Source: Saccharothrix obliqua
Lineage (GTDB): Bacteria > Actinomycetota > Actinomycetes > Mycobacteriales > Pseudonocardiaceae
NCBI RefSeq assembly: GCF_019375475.1
Contig: NZ_JAHXGQ010000011.1
Coordinates: 186,001 to 250,000, forward strand
Direction of reading: 5' to 3'
Length of the DNA stretch: 64,000 bases
The translations under genes and the position numbers were made by a program. The notes beneath the pieces are model-generated. The model did no database searches and was not told where the DNA came from. It was given only the letters and a program-made list of their open reading frames with translations. Shown one piece after another: positions 25,944 to 33,764 of the stretch (positions within the stretch are counted from its first letter, which is position 1; the number at the start of each line of letters is the position of its first letter).

Positions 25944-26360
25944 GTAGCGCCCGGTGAGGAAACCGCGGCCGAGCGGCGAGTACGGCACCACGCCGACGCT
26001 CAGCTCGCGGCACGTCGGCACGACCTCGCGCTCGATGTCCCGTGACCACAGCGACCACTCGTTCTGCACCGCCGCGATCGGGTGGACGGCGTGCGCGCGG
26101 CGCAGCGTCGCACGCCTGGCGGACATGGGGCGTCGCCTCGGATGCGGCGGCTCGGGGGCGGCACCGAACTTCGTGGCCAGCACGACCTCGTCGCGCCTGC
26201 CCCGGATCGCCCGGCCAACCAGCTCCTCGTCGAGGTACGGGCCGTAGATGTCGGCGGTGTCGAGGAAGGTCACGCCCAGGTCCAGCGCGCGAGCCGTAGT
26301 ACGCGCTCATGCCCATGCACCCCAGCCCCTGTTCGCTCACGCGCAGGGCACTCAGCCGCG
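25944..26360 (-). pseudogene. Aldo/keto reductase remnant, fused to the integrase relic
   Basis: Minus-strand readings VSEQGLGCMGMSAYYG (N-terminal AKR strand), then in another frame VTFLDTADIYGPYLDEELVG and RDEVVLATKFG, then after a gap IAAVQNEWSLWSRDIEREVV and VGVVPYSPLGRGFLTGRY. The Asp and Tyr of the AKR catalytic set are still visible, but the frame is broken near 26,290, the segment with the catalytic His is missing, and the gene stops at GFLTGRYRSGW where integrase sequence begins. Confidence 0.8.
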
Positions 26361-26478
26361 CCGCCTGCAAGCCAGTGACACTCGCGGGCGTGCTGGTCGC
26401 GGCGGTGTTCCTGCATGGGTGGCAGTCCGACTCGGCGGGCACCATCGCGGACCGGGTGCGGTTCGCCTCGTCGTCCCC

Positions 26479-26630
26479 TCAGCACGTGACCCCGAAGCTG
26501 TCCGAGGAACCCAGCGGGCTGAACCACTCGGTGTAGCGGATGATCCTGCCGTCGGCGTCGAAGTCGAGCAGACCGATGCTGTCTTTCTCGTAGCGCGGAA
26601 TGGTGAGGGCGACCCGGTGAAACAGACACC
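26479..26630 (-). pseudogene. Fragment of a SnoaL/NTF2-like protein
   Basis: IPRYEKDSIGLLDFDADGRI followed by RYTEWFSPLGSSDSFGVTC is the C-terminal half of a SnoaL-like polyketide-cyclase-fold or ketosteroid-isomerase-like protein (pattern DGRI-x-x-YTEWFDP). The preceding ~90 residues expected for the family are not found in frame. Remains of a once-complete gene in the rearranged region. Confidence 0.55.
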
Positions 26631-26876
26631 GGCAGGGGTCACCCTGAGTTGTTGACGTGGTGGTCGAGCGGCCCGGAAGATCGTTCCTGTTGCTCCTGGA
26701 AGGCGACCGGGCGAGGTAAATGCGATGACGCCACAATCGGGCGATGAAGACCACCTTCCCGACGCACCCGAGCCCGTCCGACCGCGCCGACGGCGTCGTC
26801 GCTGGGCGCGCAGCACGCCGTTCGGCGCGTCCGGCTGGCGAGGATGGAGACCTCGCGGTTCGTCGAGCCTGACCGG

Positions 26877-27050
26877 CATCAAGCCCTGCTACCCGCCGCC
26901 CTCACCGAGATCGGGCCGATCGACGTCGTGCTCATCTCGCACCACCACTGGGACCACCTCGACTAGCCCACGATCAGCGCGATGGCCGACCGGAGTGGGA
27001 ACAGATCGGGAAGCAGCTCGGACCCTTCGACCTGACGTTGACCGGGTCGG
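26877..27050 (+). pseudogene. Metallo-beta-lactamase-fold hydrolase remnant
   Basis: One frame reads TEIGPIDVVLISHHHWDHLD and stops at 26,966; the next frame continues WEQIGKQLGPFDLTL. The HHHWDH zinc-binding motif and the second block are those of UlaG-like/romA-like MBL-fold hydrolases, which have ~200 residues between them, so most of the gene is deleted. Confidence 0.6.
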
Positions 27051-27937
27051 GGCCCCGGGCCACCCGAAAACCCGTTGACCGCGGTTCGTCCGGTGAACAT
27101 CATGGCCGACATGCGGCAGTGACCGGCTACACGTGCGGTGCCGGAGGCGGGCTGGACCAGCTCCCCGCCTCTCTTCACCGTGCCGCTCGGCCACCGGTCC
27201 CCAGGCGATGACCCGGCGCCACGAAGCGCCCCCGGCCGCCTCCCGCATGAGCACTGGAGTTCACCGAAGCCATGGAAGCCCTGCGCACCACCAGCGTGCC
27301 CGTCGGGGGTCAGCGGACCGCTGTCGACACCCAGGCGCTGTGGATCGTCGACACACGCGATGTCCGACACCTGACCTGTTCCGGCCGCACGCCCCAGCCT
27401 CCCGCCCGCCACCGCATCCACCTGCGCACCCGCGACCGCGACCGACTGCGCCTGTTCACCGACGACGGTCCCGGTCACGGTCCGTCGTTCGGCGGCGGAC
27501 GTGACGCTGCCCGACAACGCCGCGCCCCGTCACGCAGGGCCCGGGGATCACGCCACCACCCCGTGCCCGCCGCTCGACGAGGCCCGATCCGCGCCAGGGG
27601 CCACCGGGCCTGACCCCACCCGCGGGGCGGCGCCGACCTGGCCGATGACATCATCGCCGCAGTGGCCGCGCCGTCCCGCGCAGCACACCACCACAAGAGG
27701 CTCCGCCGACCATGCCGTCCCCGCGACGGAACTGACCGTCGACGAGGCCAGGACGATCGCGGTCGACAGCGCTCGCCTGGACCGCGTCGCGGGTTATCGA
27801 AACGTTCGAGTGAGTCGAAGCTTCAGCGGTAGCAGCGTGGAGAACACCTGGGAGCCGCGCGAGGCGGATGGGCTGGTTCGCGATGGATGTGCGAGTGAAG
27901 TCGCTGGAACGGGCACCGCGCCTGTGGGGTAAATGAC
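27051..27937. other. Region of probable degenerated DNA, no gene supported
   Basis: Frames of 100-140 codons are open on the plus strand (for example from 27,272 and 27,501) but they are Arg/Pro/His-rich, lack a domain and lack ribosome sites. Considering the relics on its left, this is probably more eroded sequence. A real unknown gene cannot be fully excluded. Confidence 0.4.
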
Positions 27938-28420
27938 GTGGACGACGACACGCTGCGTTCATCGGTTTCGGACCTCCTCGGTGCGTTCCGCGACGCGTTG
28001 ATCGCCCTGGTCCCGATCGCCGACCGCTTGAAGATGGGCTGGCGTGACGGGGACCAGCACCGCGATTGGGAGAACATGGCCGAAGCCGTGTTCAACGCCT
28101 GCGTGCGCGGACCCATCGAGGCGGACGAGGGGCGTTGGAACGACGAGTACCGCCTTCCCCGCTACGACATCGACGACTCGATGTACTCCACGTCCAGCTG
28201 GATTCGGCTCACGGCGGATGATCGCGAGTCCCTGGTGGTGTTCGTCCGACTGGTTTCTGCGGGTGGACCGTTCGACGCGGTCGAGGGTGTCGAGCTTGAT
28301 CCGGTGACGCTGGTACCCCGCGGTCGTGTGGTGGTCGGTTTCGAGGGTTGCGGCTTTACATTCGTCCGGAGATCCGGTGCGCGGTCCGAAGAAGTTCGCG
28401 GAGTCGTCGCGGTCGAGTGA
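27938..28420 (+). CDS. Hypothetical protein
   Basis: 160 residues of normal, non-repetitive composition: an N-terminal helical part (LLGAFRDALIALVPIADRLK) followed by an acidic alpha/beta part (WNDEYRLPRYDIDDSMYSTS, VVVGFEGCGFTFVRR). No signal peptide or membrane segment. I do not recognise the family; it resembles stand-alone cytosolic proteins such as immunity-type proteins only in size and charge. GTG 27938 has a weak G-rich site upstream. Confidence 0.55.
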   Translation: MDDDTLRSSVSDLLGAFRDALIALVPIADRLKMGWRDGDQHRDWENMAEAVFNACVRGPIEADEGRWNDEYRLPRYDIDDSMYSTSSWIRLTADDRESLVVFVRLVSAGGPFDAVEGVELDPVTLVPRGRVVVGFEGCGFTFVRRSGARSEEVRGVVAVE

Positions 28421-28473
28421 GTTGCACGGCGCGCCCTGCCGAAGGAGGTTCGCATCGAACCGCCACCGAGGGT

Positions 28474-28947
28474 TCAGTCGAGGCGGAGGATGGTTTCCTG
28501 GATCTCGGCATCCCTGGCGGAGGCGTAGGAGGACTCGGTGCCGACGACCCTGAAGCCCGCTTTTTCCAGGACTCGGAGCGATCCGAGGTTGTCGCTCGCA
28601 GCGCGCGCGTACAAGGGCCGGACCGCGACCGTGTCGAGGAACAGGGTGAGGGCGTGGCCGGCGATTCCCTGCCCCCAGACCGATCGGTCGATCCAGTAGG
28701 TGATCTCGGTGTCGCCCTCCATGACGAAGCTGGAGATGGTGCCGACGAAGTGCCCGTCACGGGTCACGGCACGCAGGGTGATGTCGCTGGATGTCCTCAA
28801 CTTGGCCATGTGGGCCTCGAACGCCTCGCGGTCGTTGGGGTTCCTGGCGGTGAAGGCGGCCATCCGGACCGACTCGGGGTCGCGCATCTGGTCGAACAGG
28901 GCATCGAGGTCGGAGTCCTCCACCGACCGCAGAGCGACCTCCACCAC
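28474..28947 (-). CDS. GNAT N-acetyltransferase (RimJ/RimL type)
   Basis: 157 residues. VALRSVEDSDLDALFDQMRD and a RimJ-like second half (ISSFVMEGDTEITYWIDRSV, WGQGIAGHALTLFLD) give the acetyl-CoA site (Q-x-x-G-x-x-x-A), followed by RVLEKAGFRVVGTE. It should acetylate an amino group of a protein N terminus or small molecule. GTG 28947 sits 5 nt after GAGGAGGA; GTG 28944 is the alternative. Divergent from the MFS exporter at 29,195, which may indicate a linked resistance function. Confidence 0.88.
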   Translation of the reverse strand: MVEVALRSVEDSDLDALFDQMRDPESVRMAAFTARNPNDREAFEAHMAKLRTSSDITLRAVTRDGHFVGTISSFVMEGDTEITYWIDRSVWGQGIAGHALTLFLDTVAVRPLYARAASDNLGSLRVLEKAGFRVVGTESSYASARDAEIQETILRLD

Positions 28948-29135
28948 CGACGTCCTCCTCGCACTGGCATCGACTCGCCGCGCAACATATACCAGCGGTA
29001 TCCGACAATCACGGCTCGTGCGGATCGCGATCGATCCCGCCGGGCAAGTGGTGGAAGGGTCGTCGCAGCCTCGCCGGTACGGCGAGCGGGCTTGAGGTGT
29101 TGACCCTTGATCAACGGTCCGCGGGCAGCCTCGAG

Positions 29136-29163
29136 TTGACCTCAACTTAGGTTGAGGTAGTGA
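29136..29163 (+). promoter_or_regulatory. SoxR/MerR-like palindrome in front of the MFS exporter
   Basis: CCTCAAC (29140-29146), TTAG, GTTGAGG (29151-29157): an 18-bp palindrome with the outer CCTCAA...TTGAGG of SoxR boxes. It is overlapped by a -35-like TTGACC (29136-29141), and -10-like sequences (TAGTGA or TGAACT) follow. MerR-family activators bind such sites between -35 and -10. No MerR gene is in the window. Confidence 0.6.
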
Positions 29164-29194
29164 ACTGGTCTCCTCCGGACCGGAGCACGATCGA

Positions 29195-30751
29195 ATGGAC
29201 TTCGCGATGACCTCGTCCACCACCTCGTCCACCGAACCCGGCCCGGCAGCGGGCGACGTGCCACCACGTGCCGCCTCACCTCTTCTGCTGCCGACTGTGC
29301 TGATCGGTGTCGCGCTGGTGGCGATGTCGATCTCTGGCACGGCGATCGCGTTGCCCGGCATCGGAACCGACCTCGACACCGCGGGCTCGGCACTGAACTG
29401 GGCTGTCGCCGGGTACAACCTCGCCTTCGCGGCCATGACCCTGGTCGCCGGCGCCGCCGCCGACCGTGCCGGGCGGCGGCGCGTTTTCATCAGCGCGGCA
29501 ACGTTGTTCGCGGTCGGGTTCCTGGCCACGGCGTTCGCGCCCACGATCCACGTCCTCGACGCGGCACGCATCCTTTCCGGGGTCGGAGCCGCCGGGGTCA
29601 TGGCTGCCGGTGGCGCGCTGTTGGCGTCGGCATATGAAGGTGCGGCCCTGAACCGGGCGTTCGCGTTCATGGGCACCATGGCCGGTACCGGTATCGCGGT
29701 CGGTCCGACTCTGGTCGGCGGTCTGGTCGATCTGATCGGCTGGCGTGGCAGTTTCGGTGCGTTCGCGGCCACCTCCGTGCTCATCGCCGTCGCCGCAACC
29801 CGGCTGACCGAATCACGTCACGAGCGTGCTCGCACCGACTGGATCGGCAGCGGATTGTTCGTGATGGCACTGAGTGCGGTCATGTTCGCGCTGCTCGAGG
29901 GTCCAGAGCACGGCTGGGGCCATCCGATGGTCCTCGCCGGTTTCGGTGTCGGTGTTGTCGGGTCGGTGTTGTTCGCGGTCGCGCAGCGTCGCGGTTCCGC
30001 GCCGATCCTCGCACCCGAACTCGTCGCCAACCGGGGGTTCATGGGTTGGTGCCTGGCCACGCTGACGACCTCGATCGGATTCCTCGGTGCGCTGGTCTTC
30101 CTGCCGACCTACCTGCAAGCTGCCGCCGGCTACAGTCCGGTGGCAGCCGGGCTTGTCATGCTGTTGCTGACGGCACCCGTACTCGTGATGCCGATCCTCG
30201 CTGCCGCGCTGGTGAACCGCGGCATGTCGGCCCGACACCTGATCATCACCGCTCTTGTGCTGGTCGTTGTCGGCAATGCCGGTTTGCTGGTCCTGCGCCC
30301 GGAGAACACGACCGTGCTCGTGGCACTTCCGTTGCTGCTGATCGGGATCGGCATGGGGACCTCGTTCGGCATCGCCGATGGGCAGGCCATGGCGCTGGTC
30401 CCAGCCGGGCTCGTGGGAACTGCCGCCGGGTTCCTCAACACGCTGCGCGGTGCGGCCGAGGCGATCGTGATCGCGGCGTTCAGCGCATCCCTTCTGGGAT
30501 TCCTCACCAGTAGGCTCGGCGATTCGCAGCATGCCGCCGACGTCGCGGCCGGCCGTCTCACCGCTGCCGGTGATCCCGGCTACGGCACTGAGATCGATGC
30601 GTTGACCAGTTCCTGGCACTTCACCCAGGTCGGCGTCGGCGTGCTGTGCCTGCTGCTGACCGCGGCCGTCGCACTCCTGCACTTCACCCGTTCCGGCCGA
30701 GCCATCACCGAGAACGCTGGTCACCGAGAACGACCTCGACAGGAGTCTTGA
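29195..30751 (+). CDS. MFS drug efflux transporter (DHA2, 14-segment type)
   Basis: 518 residues with about 14 hydrophobic segments. Signature A is present between segments 2 and 3 (GAAADRAGRRRVFISAATLF) and motif C in segment 5 (GTMAGTGIAVGPTLVGGLVD, G-x-x-x-GP-x-x-GG). DHA2 members export drugs, dyes or natural products with proton antiport. The long loop near the C terminus (SSWHFTQVGVG) is typical. GGAG precedes ATG 29195 by 9 nt. The SoxR-like palindrome upstream suggests induction by redox-active or aromatic compounds (inference). Confidence 0.93.
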   Translation: MDFAMTSSTTSSTEPGPAAGDVPPRAASPLLLPTVLIGVALVAMSISGTAIALPGIGTDLDTAGSALNWAVAGYNLAFAAMTLVAGAAADRAGRRRVFISAATLFAVGFLATAFAPTIHVLDAARILSGVGAAGVMAAGGALLASAYEGAALNRAFAFMGTMAGTGIAVGPTLVGGLVDLIGWRGSFGAFAATSVLIAVAATRLTESRHERARTDWIGSGLFVMALSAVMFALLEGPEHGWGHPMVLAGFGVGVVGSVLFAVAQRRGSAPILAPELVANRGFMGWCLATLTTSIGFLGALVFLPTYLQAAAGYSPVAAGLVMLLLTAPVLVMPILAAALVNRGMSARHLIITALVLVVVGNAGLLVLRPENTTVLVALPLLLIGIGMGTSFGIADGQAMALVPAGLVGTAAGFLNTLRGAAEAIVIAAFSASLLGFLTSRLGDSQHAADVAAGRLTAAGDPGYGTEIDALTSSWHFTQVGVGVLCLLLTAAVALLHFTRSGRAITENAGHRERPRQES

Positions 30752-30849
30752 CCCGGGCTCCACCGTTACCTGCCACCGGGCGCGACAGTGACAGGGCGGC
30801 ACGAACGCCGACTTCGGCCACGGTTTGGCGGTGGTGTTCTTGGACTCCG

Positions 30850-31035
30850 TAGGAGCGCCCCGCTGACGAAGAAGCGGACCCGCACGCCGAAGGTGGTGCC
30901 GAGGACGCCGCTCAGCGCCGCGCCGATGGGGATGCCGCCCCAGCCGATGAGGCGGTAGACGCTGCCTGCCCTTCCGCGCAGTTCGCGGGGGATGAGCCGT
31001 TGCCGCAGCGAGGCCAAGCCGGGCGGGGCGGTACG
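30850..31035 (-). pseudogene. C-terminal fragment of another MFS transporter
   Basis: The minus-strand reading ASLRQRLIPRELRGRAGSVY followed by RLIGWGGIPIGAALSGVLGT and FGVRVRFFVSGALL is the loop 10-11 region and last segments of DHA1-like MFS proteins (pattern SLRQ-x-x-xP-x-x-L-x-GR-x-NS-x-YR-x-x-GWG). Nothing of the first ten segments is found upstream. It overlaps the 5' flank of the next MFS gene. Confidence 0.7.
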
Positions 31036-31245
31036 GCCCCGTGTCGGCCGTGGTTTGACCTCGCGAGCCCGTGCGACGCAACAGGTTCCCGCGCGTTCGC
31101 CGGGCAAGGGCGCGGCGGGTGGTGGCGTCCGCTGTGCGGACAGGGTGGCTGCCGGCGCGGCCCGGCGTGTGGTAGAAAATCTAACGAGTGTTCAATTTTT
31201 TTCCGAGGGTGCCACCGCCCCCGATCGCCACCGAGGGAAGACCCC

Positions 31246-32430
31246 ATGCCCAACCCCTACCGGGAGTTGTTCTCCGCGCCCGGCTCGCGGGCCTTCGCCG
31301 CCGCCGGGTTCCTGGCCCGGATCCCGTTGCCGATGACCGGGATCGGCGTCATCACGATGCTGTCCCAACCCCGTGGCGAGTACGCGCTGGCAGGCGCGGT
31401 GGCCGCCGTCTTCACCCTGTCCACCGCCCTGCTCGGCCCGCGGGTCTCCCGGCTGGTCGACCGCCGCGGCCAAGGGCGGGTCCTGGTGCCCGCCGCGGCC
31501 GTCAGCGTCGTGGGGCTCGGCCTTCTCCTGCTGTGCGCCCACTTCGACGCGCCGAAGTGGACCCTGTTCGTGTGTGCCGTGCCGGCGGGCGCGATGCCCA
31601 ACATGGCGGCGATGGTCCGGGCCCGCTGGTCGGAGCTGTACCGAGGCTCGCCGCGCCTGCACACGGCGCTGTCCTTCGAGTCGGTGGTCGACGAGCTGAC
31701 CTTCGTCATCGGCCCGGCGCTGTCCGTCGCGTTGTCCACCATGGTCTTCCCCGAAGCCGGGCTCCTGGTCGCGGCCGGGTTGCTCACCGCGGGGGTGCTG
31801 TTGTTCGCCGTGCAGCGCGGCACCGAACCACCGGTGGACCCCCGGGTCGCGGACTCCGGGTCGTCGGCGATCCGCGACCCGCGAGTGGTCCGGTTGGTGC
31901 TGATCATCCTGGCGGGCGGCGCGATCGTCGGCACGGTGGACGTGATCAGCGTGGCGTTCGCCGACCAGCAGGGCCACCCCGCGGCGGCCGGTGCGGTGCT
32001 GTCGGCGTACGCGGTGGGTTCGGCGGTGGCCGGCCTGGCGTTCGGTGCGCTGAACCTCCGCATCCCCTTGCCCCGCCTGCTGGTTCTCGGCGTGCTGGGC
32101 ACGGCGACCACCACGCTGCCGCTGTTGTTCGTGTCCGACGTCGTGGGGCTGGCCGTGGTGGTGCTGCTCGCCGGTGTGTTCTTCGCGCCGACCATGATCG
32201 TCCTGATGTCGTTGGTGGAGCGGATCGTGCCGGTCGCGCAGCTCACCGAGGGCATGACGTGGGTCATCACCGGCCTGAGCGCGGGTGTCGCCCTCGGCTC
32301 GGCGGTGGCCGGTCAGGCGGTGGACGCGTGGGGGCCGCGGGGCGGTGCCGTCGTCGCCGTCGTCGCCGGTGCGGTCGGCCTGCTCATCGCGCTGGTGAGC
32401 ACGCGATCCCTGGCCCGCGCGGCCGGGTGA
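31246..32430 (+). CDS. MFS transporter (12 segments)
   Basis: 394 residues, about 12 hydrophobic segments. The N terminus (YRELFSAPGSRAFAAAGFLA) and RVSRLVDRRGQGRVLVPAAA between segments 2 and 3 are typical of a branch of actinobacterial MFS proteins of unknown substrate. SFESVVDELTFVIGPAL is the conserved segment-5 motif of this branch. It is followed after 71 nt by a TetR gene on the same strand, probably its regulator. An A/T-rich promoter patch (GTGTTCAATTTTTTT) lies at about 31,185-31,205. Confidence 0.9.
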   Translation: MPNPYRELFSAPGSRAFAAAGFLARIPLPMTGIGVITMLSQPRGEYALAGAVAAVFTLSTALLGPRVSRLVDRRGQGRVLVPAAAVSVVGLGLLLLCAHFDAPKWTLFVCAVPAGAMPNMAAMVRARWSELYRGSPRLHTALSFESVVDELTFVIGPALSVALSTMVFPEAGLLVAAGLLTAGVLLFAVQRGTEPPVDPRVADSGSSAIRDPRVVRLVLIILAGGAIVGTVDVISVAFADQQGHPAAAGAVLSAYAVGSAVAGLAFGALNLRIPLPRLLVLGVLGTATTTLPLLFVSDVVGLAVVVLLAGVFFAPTMIVLMSLVERIVPVAQLTEGMTWVITGLSAGVALGSAVAGQAVDAWGPRGGAVVAVVAGAVGLLIALVSTRSLARAAG

Positions 32431-32501
32431 CCGCGGGCGGCGCGGCTCGGCCGGTATCGTCCTGCTGGACATCGTGGTGACGAGGCGTACGAGGTGGACC
32501 C

Positions 32502-33101
32502 CTGGACGAGCGGCCGACCGACGGGCGCAGGCTCAAGGGCGAGCGGCGCAAGCGGGAACTGATCGAGGCCACCCTCCGCGTGGTGGCCAGGCAGGGTGTG
32601 GCGGGCGTCAGCCACCGCACCGTCGCCCAGGAGGCGGGCCAGCCGGCCACCGCGGCGGCCTACTACTTCGACGGCATCGACGACCTGCTCACCGCCGCCC
32701 TGACCGCGTGCATGGACGAGGACGCCGAACGGATGCGCGTGCTCGCGGAGGCCGCCGACGGCGGCGTGGACAGCCTGCGGGCGTTCGCGGAACTCATGGC
32801 CCGCGTCGTCGCCGACCCGGGCCGGTTGCTGGCGGAGTACGAGCTGTACCTGCTCGCCGCGCGTGACCGGGCGCTGCGCGGCCCGACGCACCGCTGGATG
32901 GCGGCCGTCGCCGACTTCGCCCGCCGCCACACCGACGACCCCGCCCTGGTCGAGGTCGTCGTCGGCGCCGTAGACGGGCTGATGCTGCAAGCCCTGCTCA
33001 CCGACACCCCACCCACCGCCGACCGCTTCGAGACCATGCTGCGCGCCCTGCTGCCCGGAACGGGAGCGACGGCGACCGGCTCCCGACGCAGGAGGAGATG
33101 A
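32502..33101 (+). CDS. TetR-family regulator, apparently starting at CTG
   Basis: About 199 residues. The helix-turn-helix is complete (KRELIEATLRVVARQGVAGV then SHRTVAQEAGQPATAAAYYF), followed by DGIDDLLTAALTACMDEDAE and a TetR_C-like domain with a tryptophan/alanine-rich core. No ATG, GTG or TTG exists in frame between the upstream stop (32,478) and GTG 32,580, which lies inside the DNA-binding domain. A CTG at 32,502 has GAGGTGG 5 nt upstream, so it is the best start. It probably controls the MFS gene just upstream. Confidence 0.8.
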   Translation: MDERPTDGRRLKGERRKRELIEATLRVVARQGVAGVSHRTVAQEAGQPATAAAYYFDGIDDLLTAALTACMDEDAERMRVLAEAADGGVDSLRAFAELMARVVADPGRLLAEYELYLLAARDRALRGPTHRWMAAVADFARRHTDDPALVEVVVGAVDGLMLQALLTDTPPTADRFETMLRALLPGTGATATGSRRRRR

Positions 33102-33173
33102 GTCGACCGGCGAACCCGTCGCGTCGCGCTACCCTGCGGTGCCACTGGCCGGTAGGCGGCTACGCTCGGGTGC

Positions 33174-33443
33174 ATGGGAGCGGGATTGACGCTCTGGCCG
33201 TTGCTGGTGGCCATGTTCGTCGCGTCCGTCGCAGTGGCTGTCTTGCCACTGCGGCCGACCGGGGTCCGCCTGTCCGTACTGGCCTCGCACGTGGTGGCGT
33301 CGTGCCTCTTGATCGCGTTCCTCGGTGAGCCGTGGCAGATGTGGTTCCTCGTGCTGGGGCTGGGCGCGTTCATCGCGGCTGCCCGGTTCGTCTTCGCGAT
33401 CAGGCAGCTGACCACGGGCAGGCAGAGGTCGGCGACCCGTTGA
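33174..33443 (+). CDS. Small membrane protein of unknown function
   Basis: 89 residues with three hydrophobic segments (LTLWPLLVAMFVASVAVAVL, LASHVVASCLLIAFL, MWFLVLGLGAFIAAARFVFA) and a short basic tail. It contains a Trp-rich loop (GEPWQMWF). No family recognised. It follows the TetR gene by 72 nt on the same strand. Confidence 0.55.
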   Translation: MGAGLTLWPLLVAMFVASVAVAVLPLRPTGVRLSVLASHVVASCLLIAFLGEPWQMWFLVLGLGAFIAAARFVFAIRQLTTGRQRSATR

Positions 33444-33764
33444 CTCCGGCCGACCAGCCCCACCGGCGGACAATCGCTGTGTGGAGCCGGTTTCGCTCGA
33501 CAACAGTCCCAAGTGGAGCACCGATCGGAACGTCGGAGGGAATCCGCGCGGTAACAGTCCTCGATTGCCCCATTGGCAGCAGGCTCAGCCGCATCCGTAC
33601 GCGCCACGACGGCCGGGTTCGGCGCGCCGCTGGGGCCGGACATCGCGACGACGACGGACCGGTGCGGGGCCGACCGGGGGAAAACCCGGCGAACACACCC
33701 GAGACCGCCGGTCGTCCTGGTATGCCGGACGCGCCCGGTGAGAGCGGTGGCCAGGGGGCGCGTC

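Noticed and set aside
27272..27932. Two plus-strand frames of 113 and 143 codons as genes
   Set aside because: Arg/Pro/His-rich, no domain and no ribosome site, in a region full of pseudogene fragments.
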